Assembly: GCF_014164585.1 (NCBI RefSeq)
Contig: NZ_JACJFM010000001.1
Coordinates: forward strand, 124,001 to 188,000
Direction of reading: 5' to 3'
DNA length: 64,000 bases
Origin: Oceanospirillum sediminis
GTDB taxonomy: Bacteria > Pseudomonadota > Gammaproteobacteria > Pseudomonadales > Halomonadaceae
The position numbers were made by a program, and so were the translations under genes. Each line of letters starts with the position of its first letter. Position 1 is the stretch's first letter. The notes beneath the pieces were generated by a model. That model was not told the DNA's origin. It saw only the letters and a program-made list of their open reading frames with translations, and searched no databases. Positions 19,612-29,237 of this stretch are shown here, in pieces.

Positions 19612-20326
19612 GGTTAATCAGAATCCTTATATCCCGGCTCCTGGTCATTTCTTTGCAGGTCTGTCCGGTTTTAAAAGCTTATACGGGCGAATTGTCAGAT
19701 GGTTCGCCATACTGACAGCGACTATGTTTCTGCTGACCCCGGCCAGCAGTCATGCTGACGACCATCAACCGGTTATTCTGGTACTGGGTGACAGTATCAG
19801 TGCAGGCTATGGCATGTCAGCTCAGGATGGCTGGGTCAGTCTGCTGCAGGAACGCCTCAGACAACAAGGACTGACCTGGCAGGTGGTCAACGCCAGCATT
19901 AGCGGCGAAACCACACAAGGTGGACTGACCCGTTTACCTTCTCTGCTCAGACAGCATAAGCCGGAACTGGTTCTGCTTGAATTAGGAGGGAATGATGGAC
20001 TAAGAGGCCTGCCACTGAACTTATTTAAGCATAATCTGAAACAGATGATTATGCTGAGCCAGCAACATAATGCTAAACCGGTCTTGCTGGGTATTCAGCT
20101 GCCCCCCAGCTATGGCCGCCGTTATACCCAGGCTTTTGCCAGAACTTATCCGGATCTGGCAGAGGAGTACCAGATTCCTGTGATGCCTTTTATTCTGGAA
20201 GGGATAGGCACCGATGCAGAGAAAATGCAGGCTGACGGCATTCATCCAACCTCTGCAGCTCAGCCACAATTGCTGAATAATATCTGGCCAGTAATCAGTC
20301 CATTGCTGAAAACCAAAGACTCCTGA
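19610..20326 (+). CDS. tesA: Arylesterase/acyl-CoA thioesterase I (GDSL family)
   Basis: TesA is a periplasmic multifunctional hydrolase (thioesterase, lysophospholipase, arylesterase). The catalytic blocks of the SGNH fold are visible: LGDSISAGYGM (Ser), GGNDGLRG (Asn) and DGIHPT (Asp and His). A hydrophobic signal segment lies at about residues 29-47, ending near SSHADD, so the protein is exported. The start chosen gives a 238-residue precursor with an N-terminal region of about 25 residues before the signal core, longer than usual; no better ATG is available with the signal peptide intact. It faces ybbA, as in E. coli, and is followed by a strong terminator. Confidence 0.9.
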   Translation: MVNQNPYIPAPGHFFAGLSGFKSLYGRIVRWFAILTATMFLLTPASSHADDHQPVILVLGDSISAGYGMSAQDGWVSLLQERLRQQGLTWQVVNASISGETTQGGLTRLPSLLRQHKPELVLLELGGNDGLRGLPLNLFKHNLKQMIMLSQQHNAKPVLLGIQLPPSYGRRYTQAFARTYPDLAEEYQIPVMPFILEGIGTDAEKMQADGIHPTSAAQPQLLNNIWPVISPLLKTKDS

Positions 20327-20345
20327 TACTGCCTTCCCGGTTAAT

Positions 20346-20381
20346 AAAAAGGGCTGTCCCCCAACAGAAGCAGCCCTTTTT
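20346..20381. terminator. Bidirectional terminator between tesA and GST gene
   Basis: GGGCTG at 20351-20356 and CAGCCC at 20371-20376, flanked by five As and five Ts, form a terminator readable on both strands between convergent genes. Confidence 0.85.
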
Positions 20382-20495
20382 ATTCGATAAAAAAACCAGG
20401 AAATACCCTTATTTATTTCCAGACACAGCACTGAATGATCGACCAGAAATAATTAATTAGCACCTTAAAAACAATTAATTATCGCTACGATCCGA

Positions 20496-21164
20496 TCAAT
20501 AGTTCTGAGGCAATAATGCACGCAAGGTTTCTTCATCCGCAGTCGTTTTAAAGCTGTGGTCCTGCCCGACCTGACGTGCTCTGGCTACTGCCGGACGGCT
20601 GTTCACCTCATCAAACCAGCGCTTCAGGTTCGGATATTGCGCCAGTTCATTTTCACCCAGCACACGCCCGGCCCGGTCGATCCAGCCCCAGGCCGCAATA
20701 TCCGCAATGCTATAGCTATCATTAATCAGATACTGGCGCTCAGCCAGTCGGTTATCCAGAATACGGTAATGGCGCTGCACTTCTTTGCGATAGCGGTTTA
20801 CTGCATAAGGTAACTCTTCTGGTGCCATATGCTGAAAATGCACAGCCTGACCAGAAAAAGGTCCCAGTCCTGTTGCCACAAACATCAGCCAGGATAACAA
20901 CTCACCTCTCTCCTCTGGCTTACCCAGTAACTGGCCGCTTTTTTCTGCCAGATACAGCAAGATCGCATTGGAATCAAAAACGATAGTGCCGTCATCATCA
21001 ATAGCGGGAACTTTGGCATTGGGATTTATTTTCAGAAACTCTGGAGCATGTTGCTCACCTTTAAAAGTATCCACTGGCACCAGGGTGTAATCCAGCCCGG
21101 TTTCTTCCAGCATCAGAGCGATTTTCATCGGGTTAGGTGTCGGGTGGAAATAAAACTTAATCAT
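20496..21164 (-). CDS. Glutathione S-transferase family protein (YfcG-like)
   Basis: This 222-residue protein has an N-terminal thioredoxin-like domain (residues 1-80) starting IKFYFHPTPNPMKIALMLEE, with NPNAKVPAID and DSNAILLYLAEKSG, the cis-Pro and glutathione-binding SNAI motifs. An all-helical C-terminal domain follows, with YSIADIAAWGW as the N-capping motif. It resembles the E. coli YfcG/YghU Nu class, which lacks a classic catalytic Tyr and acts on disulfides and peroxides. It is in tandem with a second transferase gene (yghU), 174 bp upstream; they might be coregulated. Confidence 0.88.
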   Translation of the reverse strand: MIKFYFHPTPNPMKIALMLEETGLDYTLVPVDTFKGEQHAPEFLKINPNAKVPAIDDDGTIVFDSNAILLYLAEKSGQLLGKPEERGELLSWLMFVATGLGPFSGQAVHFQHMAPEELPYAVNRYRKEVQRHYRILDNRLAERQYLINDSYSIADIAAWGWIDRAGRVLGENELAQYPNLKRWFDEVNSRPAVARARQVGQDHSFKTTADEETLRALLPQNY

Positions 21165-21338
21165 ATTCAGATACTCACTTTGTCAGTATAAAAACTGTTT
21201 TTCAGACAGCCGGGATCGATTCTGTCGATCCGGGTGGACCAGAATTCAAAATAATCAGGTAATAAATAGCGGGGGCTTCAACCAGGGCTGATCAGATCAG
21301 CCCTGTTACAGACAGTTATCCGGGGACAGTTATCTGGC

Positions 21339-22202
21339 TCAGGATCGGTTCAGATGATCAAAATCGGAGGCATCATGACGCTCTGCCAGCTGCTCATCCG
21401 CTTCTCCCCAGGTACGATTAACGATACGCCCACGCTGTACTGCAGGGCGAGCACCCACTTCTTCTGTCCAGCGTTGCAGATGCTGATAGGATTTAACATC
21501 CAGGAAGGTGCCTGAGTTACCGTACTGAACACCACGCGCCAGGCCACCATACCAGGGCCAGATAGCCATATCGGCAATGGTGTACTCATCACCGGCAATA
21601 TAAGCGCGATCAGCCAGTGTTTTATCCAGCAGATCCAGCTGACGCTTGGTTTCCATAGCAAAACGGTCAATGGCGTATTCAATTTTAACCGGTGCATAGT
21701 GATAGAAATGGCCAAAGCCACCGCCCAGATATGGCGCAGAGCCCTGTAACCAGAACAGCCAGTTCAACGCCTCTGTTTTCTTCAACGGGTCTTCTGGCAG
21801 AAAGCGTCCGAATTTCTCGGCCAGGTACATCAGAATATGTCCGGACTCAAACACACGTACAGCTTCATCACCTGAACGATCCAGCAGAGCCGGAATTTTT
21901 GAGTTCGGATTCACATTAACAAAACCACTGGAGAACTGATCTCCCTCACCAATTTTAATCAGGTGAGCATCATATTCTGCGCCCTGCTCTCCCGCTGCCA
22001 GCAGTTCCTCCAGCATAATGGTGACTTTCTGGCCATTCGGCGTTGCCAGCGAATACAGCTGTAAAGGGTGCTTACCTATGGGTAATTCTTTTTCATGAGT
22101 GGCTCCGGCAATCGGGCGATTGATACTGGCCCACTCGCCACCATTTCCCTGGTCCCAGGTCCACACTTCAGGTGGCTGATATCCGTTATCTGTTGTACTC
22201 AT
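21339..22202 (-). CDS. yghU: Nu-class glutathione transferase YghU
   Basis: This 287-residue protein is clearly related to E. coli YghU, a glutathione transferase with disulfide-bond reductase and organic peroxidase activity. Shared features are the N-terminal extension (YQPPEVWTWDQ), INRPIAGATHEKELPIGKHP, LYSLATPNGQKVTIMLEE, NPNSKIPAL, FESGHILMYLAEKFG and the FLGGG-type segment LGGGFGHFYHYAPVKIEYA. Length matches (288 in E. coli). A divergent LysR gene lies 114 bp away and is likely to regulate it. Confidence 0.95.
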   Translation of the reverse strand: MSTTDNGYQPPEVWTWDQGNGGEWASINRPIAGATHEKELPIGKHPLQLYSLATPNGQKVTIMLEELLAAGEQGAEYDAHLIKIGEGDQFSSGFVNVNPNSKIPALLDRSGDEAVRVFESGHILMYLAEKFGRFLPEDPLKKTEALNWLFWLQGSAPYLGGGFGHFYHYAPVKIEYAIDRFAMETKRQLDLLDKTLADRAYIAGDEYTIADMAIWPWYGGLARGVQYGNSGTFLDVKSYQHLQRWTEEVGARPAVQRGRIVNRTWGEADEQLAERHDASDFDHLNRS

Positions 22203-22252
22203 AATCTGATGACCTCTGATTTGATGATGGGAGACATTCTATGGTTTGATTT

Positions 22253-22264
22253 TTTCAATTGAAA
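22253..22264. promoter_or_regulatory. Candidate LysR operator palindrome
   Basis: TTTCAATTGAAA is a perfect 12-bp palindrome in the 114-bp divergent region between yghU and the LysR gene, with the T-N-A dyad layout common to LysR sites. Whether it is bound is an inference from position. Confidence 0.4.
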
Positions 22265-22316
22265 TAGGTTAAAAACTAAAACCAGCATTAGAAATTTTCG
22301 AACGAGCATCGATATC

Positions 22317-23204
22317 ATGTACAGTATTGCTGAACTGGAAACCTTTGTTGCAGTTGCCCGCCGGGGTGGTATTACCGCGGCAGCCCACCACCTGGGCATC
22401 TCTGCTGCGACGACCAGTCATCGTATTTCTAAACTGGAGAAAGCACTGAAACTGGTGCTATTCCATCGTAATAGCCGCTTTTTTACTCTTACGGATGAAG
22501 GCAGTATTTTCCTGGAAAAGATAGAGCGGATTCTGGAAGATTTACATCAGGCTGAAATGGAAGCCGGAGCCTGCTCCAGAACAATTAAGGGCCACTTGCG
22601 AGTGACGCTGTCACCCTGGATTCTGACCCGCTTTATTCTGCCCAATCTGCCAGAGTTTCAGGAAAAACACCCCAGGCTTTCGCTGGAGTTTTCCACGGCA
22701 GATAATTTTGTTCCCCTGGCAGAAGAAGGTCAGGACTGCGCTATTCGGGTCGGTCGTTTACCCGATAGTTCTCTGGTGGCCCGTCGTATCTGTGATAATG
22801 ATCGTCTGATCTGCGCATCCCCTGAACTGCTGGAGCGTATCGGCACACCTCAGTGTATTAATGATCTGGAAAGTGTGCCCTGGGTGTGTCTGCCCTGGCA
22901 GACTCGATTTTCTCTGAAAGATAAAACAGGGGCAATTCGTCAGCTGGTGACGGAACGTAATATTCTGATGACTCATTCCGACTCACTGACCGAAGCCGCC
23001 TTGCAGGGTATAGGGGTCGCCGTTAAATCCCGTCTGGCTATCTGCCAGGAGCTGGCTGAAGGCCGTCTGGTTGAAATTCTGCCCGGTGTATTAAGTCCCA
23101 GTGAAGCACCAATCTGGTTTATTACCCTGCCGGATGCCCGCAACAGCCGCAAAATAAGCTTATTCAGTGATATGGTGTTTGAAGCATTTAAAGATTATCG
23201 ATAA
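22317..23204 (+). CDS. LysR family transcriptional regulator
   Basis: This 295-residue regulator has a winged helix-turn-helix at residues 1-60 (AELETFVAVARRGGITAAA, then LGISAATTSHRISKLE) and a LysR-type substrate-binding domain from about residue 88 onward. Its opening is of the CrgA/LTTR subgroup that often controls redox or aromatic-compound genes. It is divergent from yghU, so it probably regulates the transferase genes and itself. The effector is unknown. Confidence 0.9.
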   Translation: MYSIAELETFVAVARRGGITAAAHHLGISAATTSHRISKLEKALKLVLFHRNSRFFTLTDEGSIFLEKIERILEDLHQAEMEAGACSRTIKGHLRVTLSPWILTRFILPNLPEFQEKHPRLSLEFSTADNFVPLAEEGQDCAIRVGRLPDSSLVARRICDNDRLICASPELLERIGTPQCINDLESVPWVCLPWQTRFSLKDKTGAIRQLVTERNILMTHSDSLTEAALQGIGVAVKSRLAICQELAEGRLVEILPGVLSPSEAPIWFITLPDARNSRKISLFSDMVFEAFKDYR

Positions 23205-23296
23205 CCTGGCCTGCCGCTACAGCACGGCAGATGCAGATACCATAGATAGACAGACACAGAAGCGATAGGCTGGTAACAGGAAAATGCAGAAAAAAG

Positions 23297-23317
23297 CTCC
23301 GGCCAGACTGGCCGGAG
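23297..23317 (-). terminator. Terminator downstream of pyk
   Basis: On the minus strand a nine-base stem (CTCCGGCCA and TGGCCGGAG) is followed by GC and five Ts. It lies 183 bp past the pyk stop, and is also near the end of the convergent LysR gene. Confidence 0.7.
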
Positions 23318-23499
23318 TAAATGAGCATACACTCACACACTCAGCTGGATTCTGAAGACGAAAACCTCACTTAACGTCTGCAAAACCTTACTAATTTAAG
23401 AGCCGTGACAAGCGCTGCTCCGACGACATCGGAAGCACCCTGCTCAGCCACAGGTGATTCAGACCCGGACTAAGTAAGGTACTGTAAATATAAGACCTA

Positions 23500-24948
23500 T
23501 CAGGCGATATTCTGGCTGACACGCACCACTTTCATGGTATTGGTGCCGCCCTGGGCATTGATATAATCCCCTTTAGTAATAATCACCCTGTCCCCTTCCT
23601 GCACCACTCCACGGCGCAGCAGTTCATCCACTGCCCGCTGGTTGATCTGTTCGTTAGGAATATCTTCACTGTGGAAAGGCACCGTTTTCACACCACGGTA
23701 AATCGCCACTTTGCGCTGGGTATGCGGGTGACGGGAAAAAGCAAAAATAGGCTGCTCTGAACGAATACGGGACATCAGCAGAGGCGTGGCTCCGGTCTCA
23801 GTCATACAGATAATCGCCGTCACACCTCTCAGATGATTAGCGGCATACATCGCCGACAACGCGATGGTTTCATCCACGTCTTCAAAATCTTCATTAATAC
23901 GATGTTTCGAACGGTGGTTGGAAGGATGTTTTTCCGCACCCAGAATCACCCGAGCCATCGCTTCAACCGTCTGCACAGGATAATCACCGGTGGCAGTTTC
24001 CGCCGACAGCATCACGGCATCAGTGCCATCCAGTACCGCATTAGCTACATCAAATACCTCTGCCCGAGTGGGCATAGGACTGGTGATCATGGATTCCATC
24101 ATCTGAGTGGCGGTAATCACCACCCGATTGAGGCTTCTGGCCCGTTCGATAATGTGTTTCTGTACCCCGATCAGTTCCGCATCCCCGATCTCGACTCCCA
24201 GATCACCACGGGCGACCATCACCCCATCAGAGGCAGCGATAATGCCATCCAGCACATCGGTATCACTGACCGCTTCCGCCCGCTCAATCTTGGCAATCAG
24301 CCCCCCTTCACCACCGGCTTCCCGTAACAGACGACGGGCGTATTCAATATCGTCGCCACTGCGAGGGAAAGACACCGCCAGATAATCCACCTCCAGTTCG
24401 GCGGCTGTGCGGATATCCTGCTTATCTTTATCCGTTAGCGCAGATGCTGATAAACCGCCACCTTGCCGGTTAATACCTTTATTGTTGGATAAAGGACCGG
24501 CTACCCGTACGGAGCAATGAATCTCCTGCCCACGTACCGTGTTAACTTCCAGTTCAACACGGCCATCATCCAGCAACAGAATATCGCCAGGCTGACTATC
24601 ACTCACCAGCGCCTTGTAATCGATTCCTACTCTGTGTTCATCACCGGCATCAGAATCCAGTGCAGCATCCAGAATAAATGGCTGACCTTCCTGTAACTGA
24701 ATTTTTTGTTGTTTAAAACGGGCAATACGAATCTTAGGGCCTTGCAGGTCCCCCAGAATCGCGACAAAACGACCATGTTTTTTCGCCAGCTGACGCACCA
24801 GTTCAGCTCTTTGCTGATGATCCTGAGCACAACCATGGGAGAAGTTCAGGCGGACCACATTCACGCCTGCCAGTACCAGCTGTTCAATGGCTTCAGGTGA
24901 ACTGGTGGCAGGTCCAAGGGTAGCGACAATTTTTGTTCTGCGTTGCAT
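23500..24948 (-). CDS. pyk: Pyruvate kinase
   Basis: Pyruvate kinase converts phosphoenolpyruvate and ADP to pyruvate and ATP, the last step of glycolysis, in the cytoplasm. The 482-residue protein has the N-terminal [13 protein letters not shown] and [10 protein letters not shown] motifs, the active-site [10 protein letters not shown] block, [10 protein letters not shown], and [19 protein letters not shown]. The C-terminal domain ends [18 protein letters not shown], as in E. coli PykA (type II), whose length is 480. It follows gap on the same strand, but a terminator lies between, so transcription is probably only partly shared. Confidence 0.97.
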   Translation of the reverse strand: MQRRTKIVATLGPATSSPEAIEQLVLAGVNVVRLNFSHGCAQDHQQRAELVRQLAKKHGRFVAILGDLQGPKIRIARFKQQKIQLQEGQPFILDAALDSDAGDEHRVGIDYKALVSDSQPGDILLLDDGRVELEVNTVRGQEIHCSVRVAGPLSNNKGINRQGGGLSASALTDKDKQDIRTAAELEVDYLAVSFPRSGDDIEYARRLLREAGGEGGLIAKIERAEAVSDTDVLDGIIAASDGVMVARGDLGVEIGDAELIGVQKHIIERARSLNRVVITATQMMESMITSPMPTRAEVFDVANAVLDGTDAVMLSAETATGDYPVQTVEAMARVILGAEKHPSNHRSKHRINEDFEDVDETIALSAMYAANHLRGVTAIICMTETGATPLLMSRIRSEQPIFAFSRHPHTQRKVAIYRGVKTVPFHSEDIPNEQINQRAVDELLRRGVVQEGDRVIITKGDYINAQGGTNTMKVVRVSQNIA

Positions 24949-24989
24949 AACACGGCCTGTACCGGCGAAATACCGGTGATTAAATCCTT

Positions 24990-25037
24990 AAAAAAGCCGG
25001 AGCCCAATGAGCGCGGGGAGGTTACACGAGCTCCGGC
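24990..25037 (-). terminator. Terminator between gap and pyk
   Basis: On the minus strand GCCGGAGC and GCTCCGGC pair around a 26-base loop, followed by six Ts. It ends gap transcription or lowers read-through into pyk. Confidence 0.7.
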
Positions 25038-25066
25038 ATGAGAAGCGTTACAACATCATGAAAACA

Positions 25067-26095
25067 TCAGAGCAGTGCCGCCAGTACCAGAGTGTTATCC
25101 AGCATACGATTTGAGAAGCCCCACTCGTTGTCATACCAGGACATCACTTTTACCAGACGGCCATTCACCCGAGTCTGGCTCAGATCAAATACTGAGGATG
25201 CCGGATTATGGTTAAAATCACAGGAAACGAGGGGCAGATTATTCACTTCCAGAATGCCTTTCAGTTGTCCCTGAGCCGCTTCCTGAATCACCGCATTCAC
25301 TTCTTCTACGCTGGTATCCCGGCTGGCAACAAAATTCAGATCAACCACGGATACATTGATCACAGGCACACGTACCGCCATACCATCCAGACGACCATTC
25401 AGCTCAGGCAGGACCAGACCGACTGCTGCTGCTGCACCGGTTTGAGTCGGAATCATAGACTGGGTAGCAGAGCGGGCCCGGTAAGGATCAGAATGGTACA
25501 CATCACTCAGACTCTGATCGTTGGTGTAGGCATGAATCGTAGTCATCAGGCCACTTTCGATACCAATGGCGTCATGCAACGGTTTCGCCACCGGAGCCAG
25601 ACAGTTCGTGGTACAGGAGGCATTAGAGATCACCTGATGATCAGATGTCAGCTGGTTGTGGTTAATACCGTAAACTACCGTCGCATCGACACCACTGGCC
25701 GGAGCAGAAATAATCACTTTGGCGGCACCGGCTTCAATGTGCGCTGAGGCTTTTTCTTTGCTGGTAAAGATGCCGGTACATTCGTAAACGATATCCACGT
25801 TTAACTCTGCCCAGGGCAGATCAGCCGGATTACGCTCAGAGCAGATGCGAATCACATCGTCATTCACCACCAGAGCATCCTGCTTACAGGATACGTCAGC
25901 CTGAAAAGGACCATGCACAGAGTCGAAGCGAATCAGGTGAGCATTGATCTCGGCATCCCCCAGATCATTAATCCCCACCACCTGAATGCGATCACGATAA
26001 CCGCCTTCATACAAGGCTCTCAGTACATTACGGCCAATGCGACCAAAACCATTGATAGCAACCCGAATGGGTTCAGAACGATGTAAATCCGACAT
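25067..26095 (-). CDS. gap: Glyceraldehyde-3-phosphate dehydrogenase (type I)
   Basis: This 342-residue NAD-dependent enzyme oxidises glyceraldehyde 3-phosphate to 1,3-bisphosphoglycerate. The Rossmann opening is [17 protein letters not shown], the catalytic Cys161 is in [13 protein letters not shown], and a conserved His lies in [10 protein letters not shown]. The C-terminal [17 protein letters not shown] is canonical. Overall it is closest in memory to Pseudomonas Gap; a resemblance to erythrose-4-phosphate dehydrogenase (Epd) at [10 protein letters not shown] is noted but less good. AGGTG precedes the ATG. The gene lies just upstream of pyk in a glycolysis pair. Confidence 0.95.
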   Translation of the reverse strand: MSDLHRSEPIRVAINGFGRIGRNVLRALYEGGYRDRIQVVGINDLGDAEINAHLIRFDSVHGPFQADVSCKQDALVVNDDVIRICSERNPADLPWAELNVDIVYECTGIFTSKEKASAHIEAGAAKVIISAPASGVDATVVYGINHNQLTSDHQVISNASCTTNCLAPVAKPLHDAIGIESGLMTTIHAYTNDQSLSDVYHSDPYRARSATQSMIPTQTGAAAAVGLVLPELNGRLDGMAVRVPVINVSVVDLNFVASRDTSVEEVNAVIQEAAQGQLKGILEVNNLPLVSCDFNHNPASSVFDLSQTRVNGRLVKVMSWYDNEWGFSNRMLDNTLVLAALL

Positions 26096-26314
26096 ATTTC
26101 ACCTGCCTTTATTTCTCTTATTTCAGGTTGATCGTGTTTGCCTGTCTGTCTCCCGCTTCTGTCTGTACGATTCAATTCTGTAAGTGAATCAAAAGTGATT
26201 CTGGGCAGAATTCAGAGCGTAAGAGGCCCTCAGCCTGAAACTCAGGCTGATACCGGTTATCAACAACAGAAACGGGTTATTTTTTATCCGTGATGAGTTA
26301 AGTCATCTGTACTG

Positions 26315-27859
26315 TCAGGCCGCCTTCTCTGAACGATTACTGTGTTCAGAGGCAGAGGGCTTTTTTACCTCTGGAGACTGCTCCAGGTAGGCTTTCAGCT
26401 GATCCAGCTGTTCATCTTTTAACCAGAGTCCCAGTTTGGTACGTCGCCAGACAATATCTTCTGTCGTCAGCGCCCATTCTGAACGGATCAGATAATTCAC
26501 TTCTGCAGCATACAGGCCTTTACCAAAGTGCTCTCCCAGATCTTCCATCTGGGAACAACCCTCCAGCAGCTTTTCTGTTAGCGTGCCGTAAGTGCGCACA
26601 TAGCGCTGTGCCAGCCCGGTTTCCAGCCAGGGGTACTGACGATTAAACTGCTGTAGCAGACCGCTCTGGGAGATAAAATTGCCACCTGGCATAGGGGTAT
26701 CTGCAGTCCAGGCTGCACCGGCTTTCGGGAAAAACTCACACAGCTTATCCACTGCTGCCTGAGCCAGTTTGCGATAAGTGGTAATCTTGCCACCGAACAC
26801 CGACAGCAAAGGCGTTCTGTTATCCGGCGCATCCACCTCAAAGGTGTAGTCACGGGTGACGGCTTTAGCATCAGCCGCTTCATCATCCATTAACGGACGT
26901 ACACCGGAGTAGCTGTGGACGACACCACTGGCCTGCACTTTTGTCTTAAAGTGAGCATTGGTCACAGCCACCAGATAATCAATTTCATCCTGATCAATGG
27001 TCACTCTGGATGGATCGCCCTGATACTCGACATCAGTCGTACCAATCAGAGAGAAATCATCTTCGTAAGGAATCACAAAGACGATACGACCATCTTCGTT
27101 CTGCAGAATATACGCCTGAGACTCATTATGGATCTTAGGCACAATAATATGACTGCCTTTCACCAGACGGATGCTTTTTGGGGCTTTCTGTTCCATAGTG
27201 TCATCAAACAGACTGGATACCCAGGGGCCACCGGCATTCACAACTGCACGCGTCTTCACATCATGGATATCACCGCTCAGGGTATCCTGCAGCTGAATCC
27301 GCCAGAAATCACCTTCACGGCGCGCTTTAAGGCATTTTGTACGTGTGAGAATATCCGCACCCTTTTCCTGCGCCATCATAGCGTTCAGGATCACTAACCG
27401 GGCATCATCCACCCAGCCATCAGAGTATTCGAAGCCTTTCTTAATCTCAGGTATCAGAGCGCTGTCTGCCCCGAACTTAATACCTTCTGAAGCCGGTAAG
27501 GTGACACGTTTGGCCAGATGGTCATACAGAAACAGACCCGCACGTATCATCAGTGCCGGACGAAGATGGGGACGATGAGGCAAACGAAAACGCAGAGGCC
27601 ACATAATGTGCGGTGCATTTTTCAGCAGCACTTCGCGTTCAGCCAGCGCTTCACGTACCAGGCGGAACTCATAGTATTCCAGGTAGCGTAAACCACCATG
27701 AATCAGTTTACTGCTGTTAGATGAAGTGGCTGATGCCAGATCATTCATCTCACACAAGGCGACACTCAGGCCTCGTCCGGCGGCATCTGCTGCGATTCCG
27801 ACACCGTTAACACCACCACCAATCACCAGTAAATCATAGATTTCCTGCCTGAGAGCCAT
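26315..27859 (-). CDS. glpD: Aerobic glycerol-3-phosphate dehydrogenase
   Basis: GlpD oxidises glycerol 3-phosphate to dihydroxyacetone phosphate at the inner membrane and reduces ubiquinone. The 514-residue protein opens with the FAD-binding VIGGGVNGVGIAADAAGRGL, followed by the FAD contact region ATSSNSSKLIHGGLRYLE. The DAO domain continues to about residue 360, and the C-terminal helical domain (WALTTEDIVWRRTKLGL) is present. GAGGAG lies just upstream of the ATG. GlpR-type operators lie 88-126 bp upstream, so it is likely induced by glycerol 3-phosphate. Confidence 0.97.
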   Translation of the reverse strand: MALRQEIYDLLVIGGGVNGVGIAADAAGRGLSVALCEMNDLASATSSNSSKLIHGGLRYLEYYEFRLVREALAEREVLLKNAPHIMWPLRFRLPHRPHLRPALMIRAGLFLYDHLAKRVTLPASEGIKFGADSALIPEIKKGFEYSDGWVDDARLVILNAMMAQEKGADILTRTKCLKARREGDFWRIQLQDTLSGDIHDVKTRAVVNAGGPWVSSLFDDTMEQKAPKSIRLVKGSHIIVPKIHNESQAYILQNEDGRIVFVIPYEDDFSLIGTTDVEYQGDPSRVTIDQDEIDYLVAVTNAHFKTKVQASGVVHSYSGVRPLMDDEAADAKAVTRDYTFEVDAPDNRTPLLSVFGGKITTYRKLAQAAVDKLCEFFPKAGAAWTADTPMPGGNFISQSGLLQQFNRQYPWLETGLAQRYVRTYGTLTEKLLEGCSQMEDLGEHFGKGLYAAEVNYLIRSEWALTTEDIVWRRTKLGLWLKDEQLDQLKAYLEQSPEVKKPSASEHSNRSEKAA

Positions 27860-28270
27860 CGTCGTTTTCTCCTCGTCGTGATACCAGGGGGCTCATTTAT
27901 GTGACTGATCACACCTCTGGTATTCCGATCTGTCATTCGGGGCATAATGTTCGTTTCGAACAACTATAGCGTTCGAAAACGAAACAAATCAACAAAAAAC
28001 GAAAATAATTTTACGTTCATCTGATGACAGAATGACGACGAAAAAAGATAAGAAGTCTTACAGAACAGGAAAAACAGAGGAAAAACGGGACGTTACCAAA
28101 CTAAAAGTTCAGAATAAAACATCCTGGGATTCAGCACTCATAGAAAGAGAAGAGCCATAGAAAAGGGGAGGGGGCAAAAGATATAACCAGGGGCCTGTCT
28201 GCGCGATTCAGATTCAGGTAATGCAATGATCAATAAAAGCAGAATCAGAACCGCATCAGATAACAGAACA
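27860..28270. other. Intergenic region glpR-glpD with operator cluster
   Basis: 411 bp upstream of glpD and downstream of glpR, rich in TTCG/CGAA half-sites (27947-27985, listed separately). The rest, toward glpR, is AT-rich and holds no gene that I can support. Confidence 0.6.
27947..27985. promoter_or_regulatory. GlpR-type operators upstream of glpD
   Basis: TGTTCG-TTT-CGAACA (27948-27962) and GTTCG-AAAA-CGAAAC (about 27971-27985) resemble the known E. coli GlpR operator (TGTTCGATAACGAACA type). Their spacing upstream of glpD suits repression by the nearby GlpR. Confidence 0.7.
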
Positions 28271-29029
28271 TCAGACAATATGCATACTGATATCGTTGTT
28301 GTGCAGAATCTCTACAATCTCTTCAGGCGGCTGACTGTCGGTATACAGATGACTGATCTGTGAAATATTGCCCTGCTTAACCATAGCACTGCGACCAAAT
28401 TTAGAATGATCCACCGCCAGAATGACACTACGGGAGTGTTCAATAATCGCCTGGGCAACTTTTACTTCCCGATAATCAAAGTCCAGTAAAGAACCGTCTT
28501 TACTGATACCACTGATACCGATAATGCCGTAGTCCATCTGAAACTGGCTGATAAAATCGCAGGTGGCTTCACCGATAATACCACCATCTCTGTGTCGGAC
28601 TTCACCTGCCGCGATGATCACAGTAAAGTCCTCTTTAGAAGACAGGATCGAAGCAACATGGATATTGTTCGTCACCACTTTCAGATCTCTGTGGTTTAAC
28701 AGCGCCTTAGCGATGGTTTCTGTGGTAGTGCCAATATTGATAAACAGAGACGCACCGTCGGGAATCATACGCACCAGCTCCTGAGCAATACGCTCTTTCG
28801 CAGCCAGATTCATGATTTTGCGCGACTGATAGGACGCATTTACTGTGCTGGATTCGACGCCCGCACCACCGTGATGGCGGCGAATATGATTTTCGCTGGC
28901 TAACTGGTTCAGGTCCCGGCGTATGGTCTGGGGCGTCACCTGAAAATGATCAACCAGTTCATCTATGCTGACAAAACCTTTTTGCTGGATAAGCTCCAGA
29001 ATCTGATGATGGCGTCGATTCTGCGACAT
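28271..29029 (-). CDS. glpR: Glycerol-3-phosphate regulon repressor
   Basis: This 252-residue DeoR-family repressor has exactly the length of E. coli GlpR. The N-terminal helix-turn-helix (HHQILELIQQKGFVSIDELV, then TPQTIRRDLNQL) recognises TTCG-type operators; the C-terminal domain (about 75-250) is of the DeoR sugar-phosphate type, and glycerol 3-phosphate is the known inducer in the family. The ATG at 29029 is preferred over an upstream in-frame start that adds 21 unlike residues. It lies between glpD and glpK, with candidate operators near both. Confidence 0.95.
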   Translation of the reverse strand: MSQNRRHHQILELIQQKGFVSIDELVDHFQVTPQTIRRDLNQLASENHIRRHHGGAGVESSTVNASYQSRKIMNLAAKERIAQELVRMIPDGASLFINIGTTTETIAKALLNHRDLKVVTNNIHVASILSSKEDFTVIIAAGEVRHRDGGIIGEATCDFISQFQMDYGIIGISGISKDGSLLDFDYREVKVAQAIIEHSRSVILAVDHSKFGRSAMVKQGNISQISHLYTDSQPPEEIVEILHNNDISMHIV

Positions 29030-29153
29030 GAGTATTTCAAGCTCCCGGTAATTCCCGATGAATGCTGCGCCATTATCCCATAATCCAGCCATAATCTGTT
29101 AACGTCAGACGCTTATCAGATCGTATATAACCCGCACTGATGGCGGTTACAGC

Positions 29154-29210
29154 ATGTTCGTTTATTGCCTGTTTTTTCAAAATAGTGCATTATCGAAAAA
29201 TTCTGAACAT
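29154..29210. promoter_or_regulatory. GlpR-type half-sites upstream of glpK
   Basis: ATGTTCG at 29154-29160 and the pair TTATCGA and GAACAT within 29190-29210 resemble GlpR operator halves just upstream of the glpK start. They are less symmetric than the glpD sites. Confidence 0.5.
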
Positions 29211-29237
29211 CATGAAAAAACAACAAAGGTTATGTTC

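Noticed and set aside
25067-26095. Calling the GAPDH gene epd
   Set aside because: Some local resemblance to erythrose-4-phosphate dehydrogenase, but [23 protein letters not shown] and the overall match to Pseudomonas Gap, plus the adjacent pyk, favour gap.
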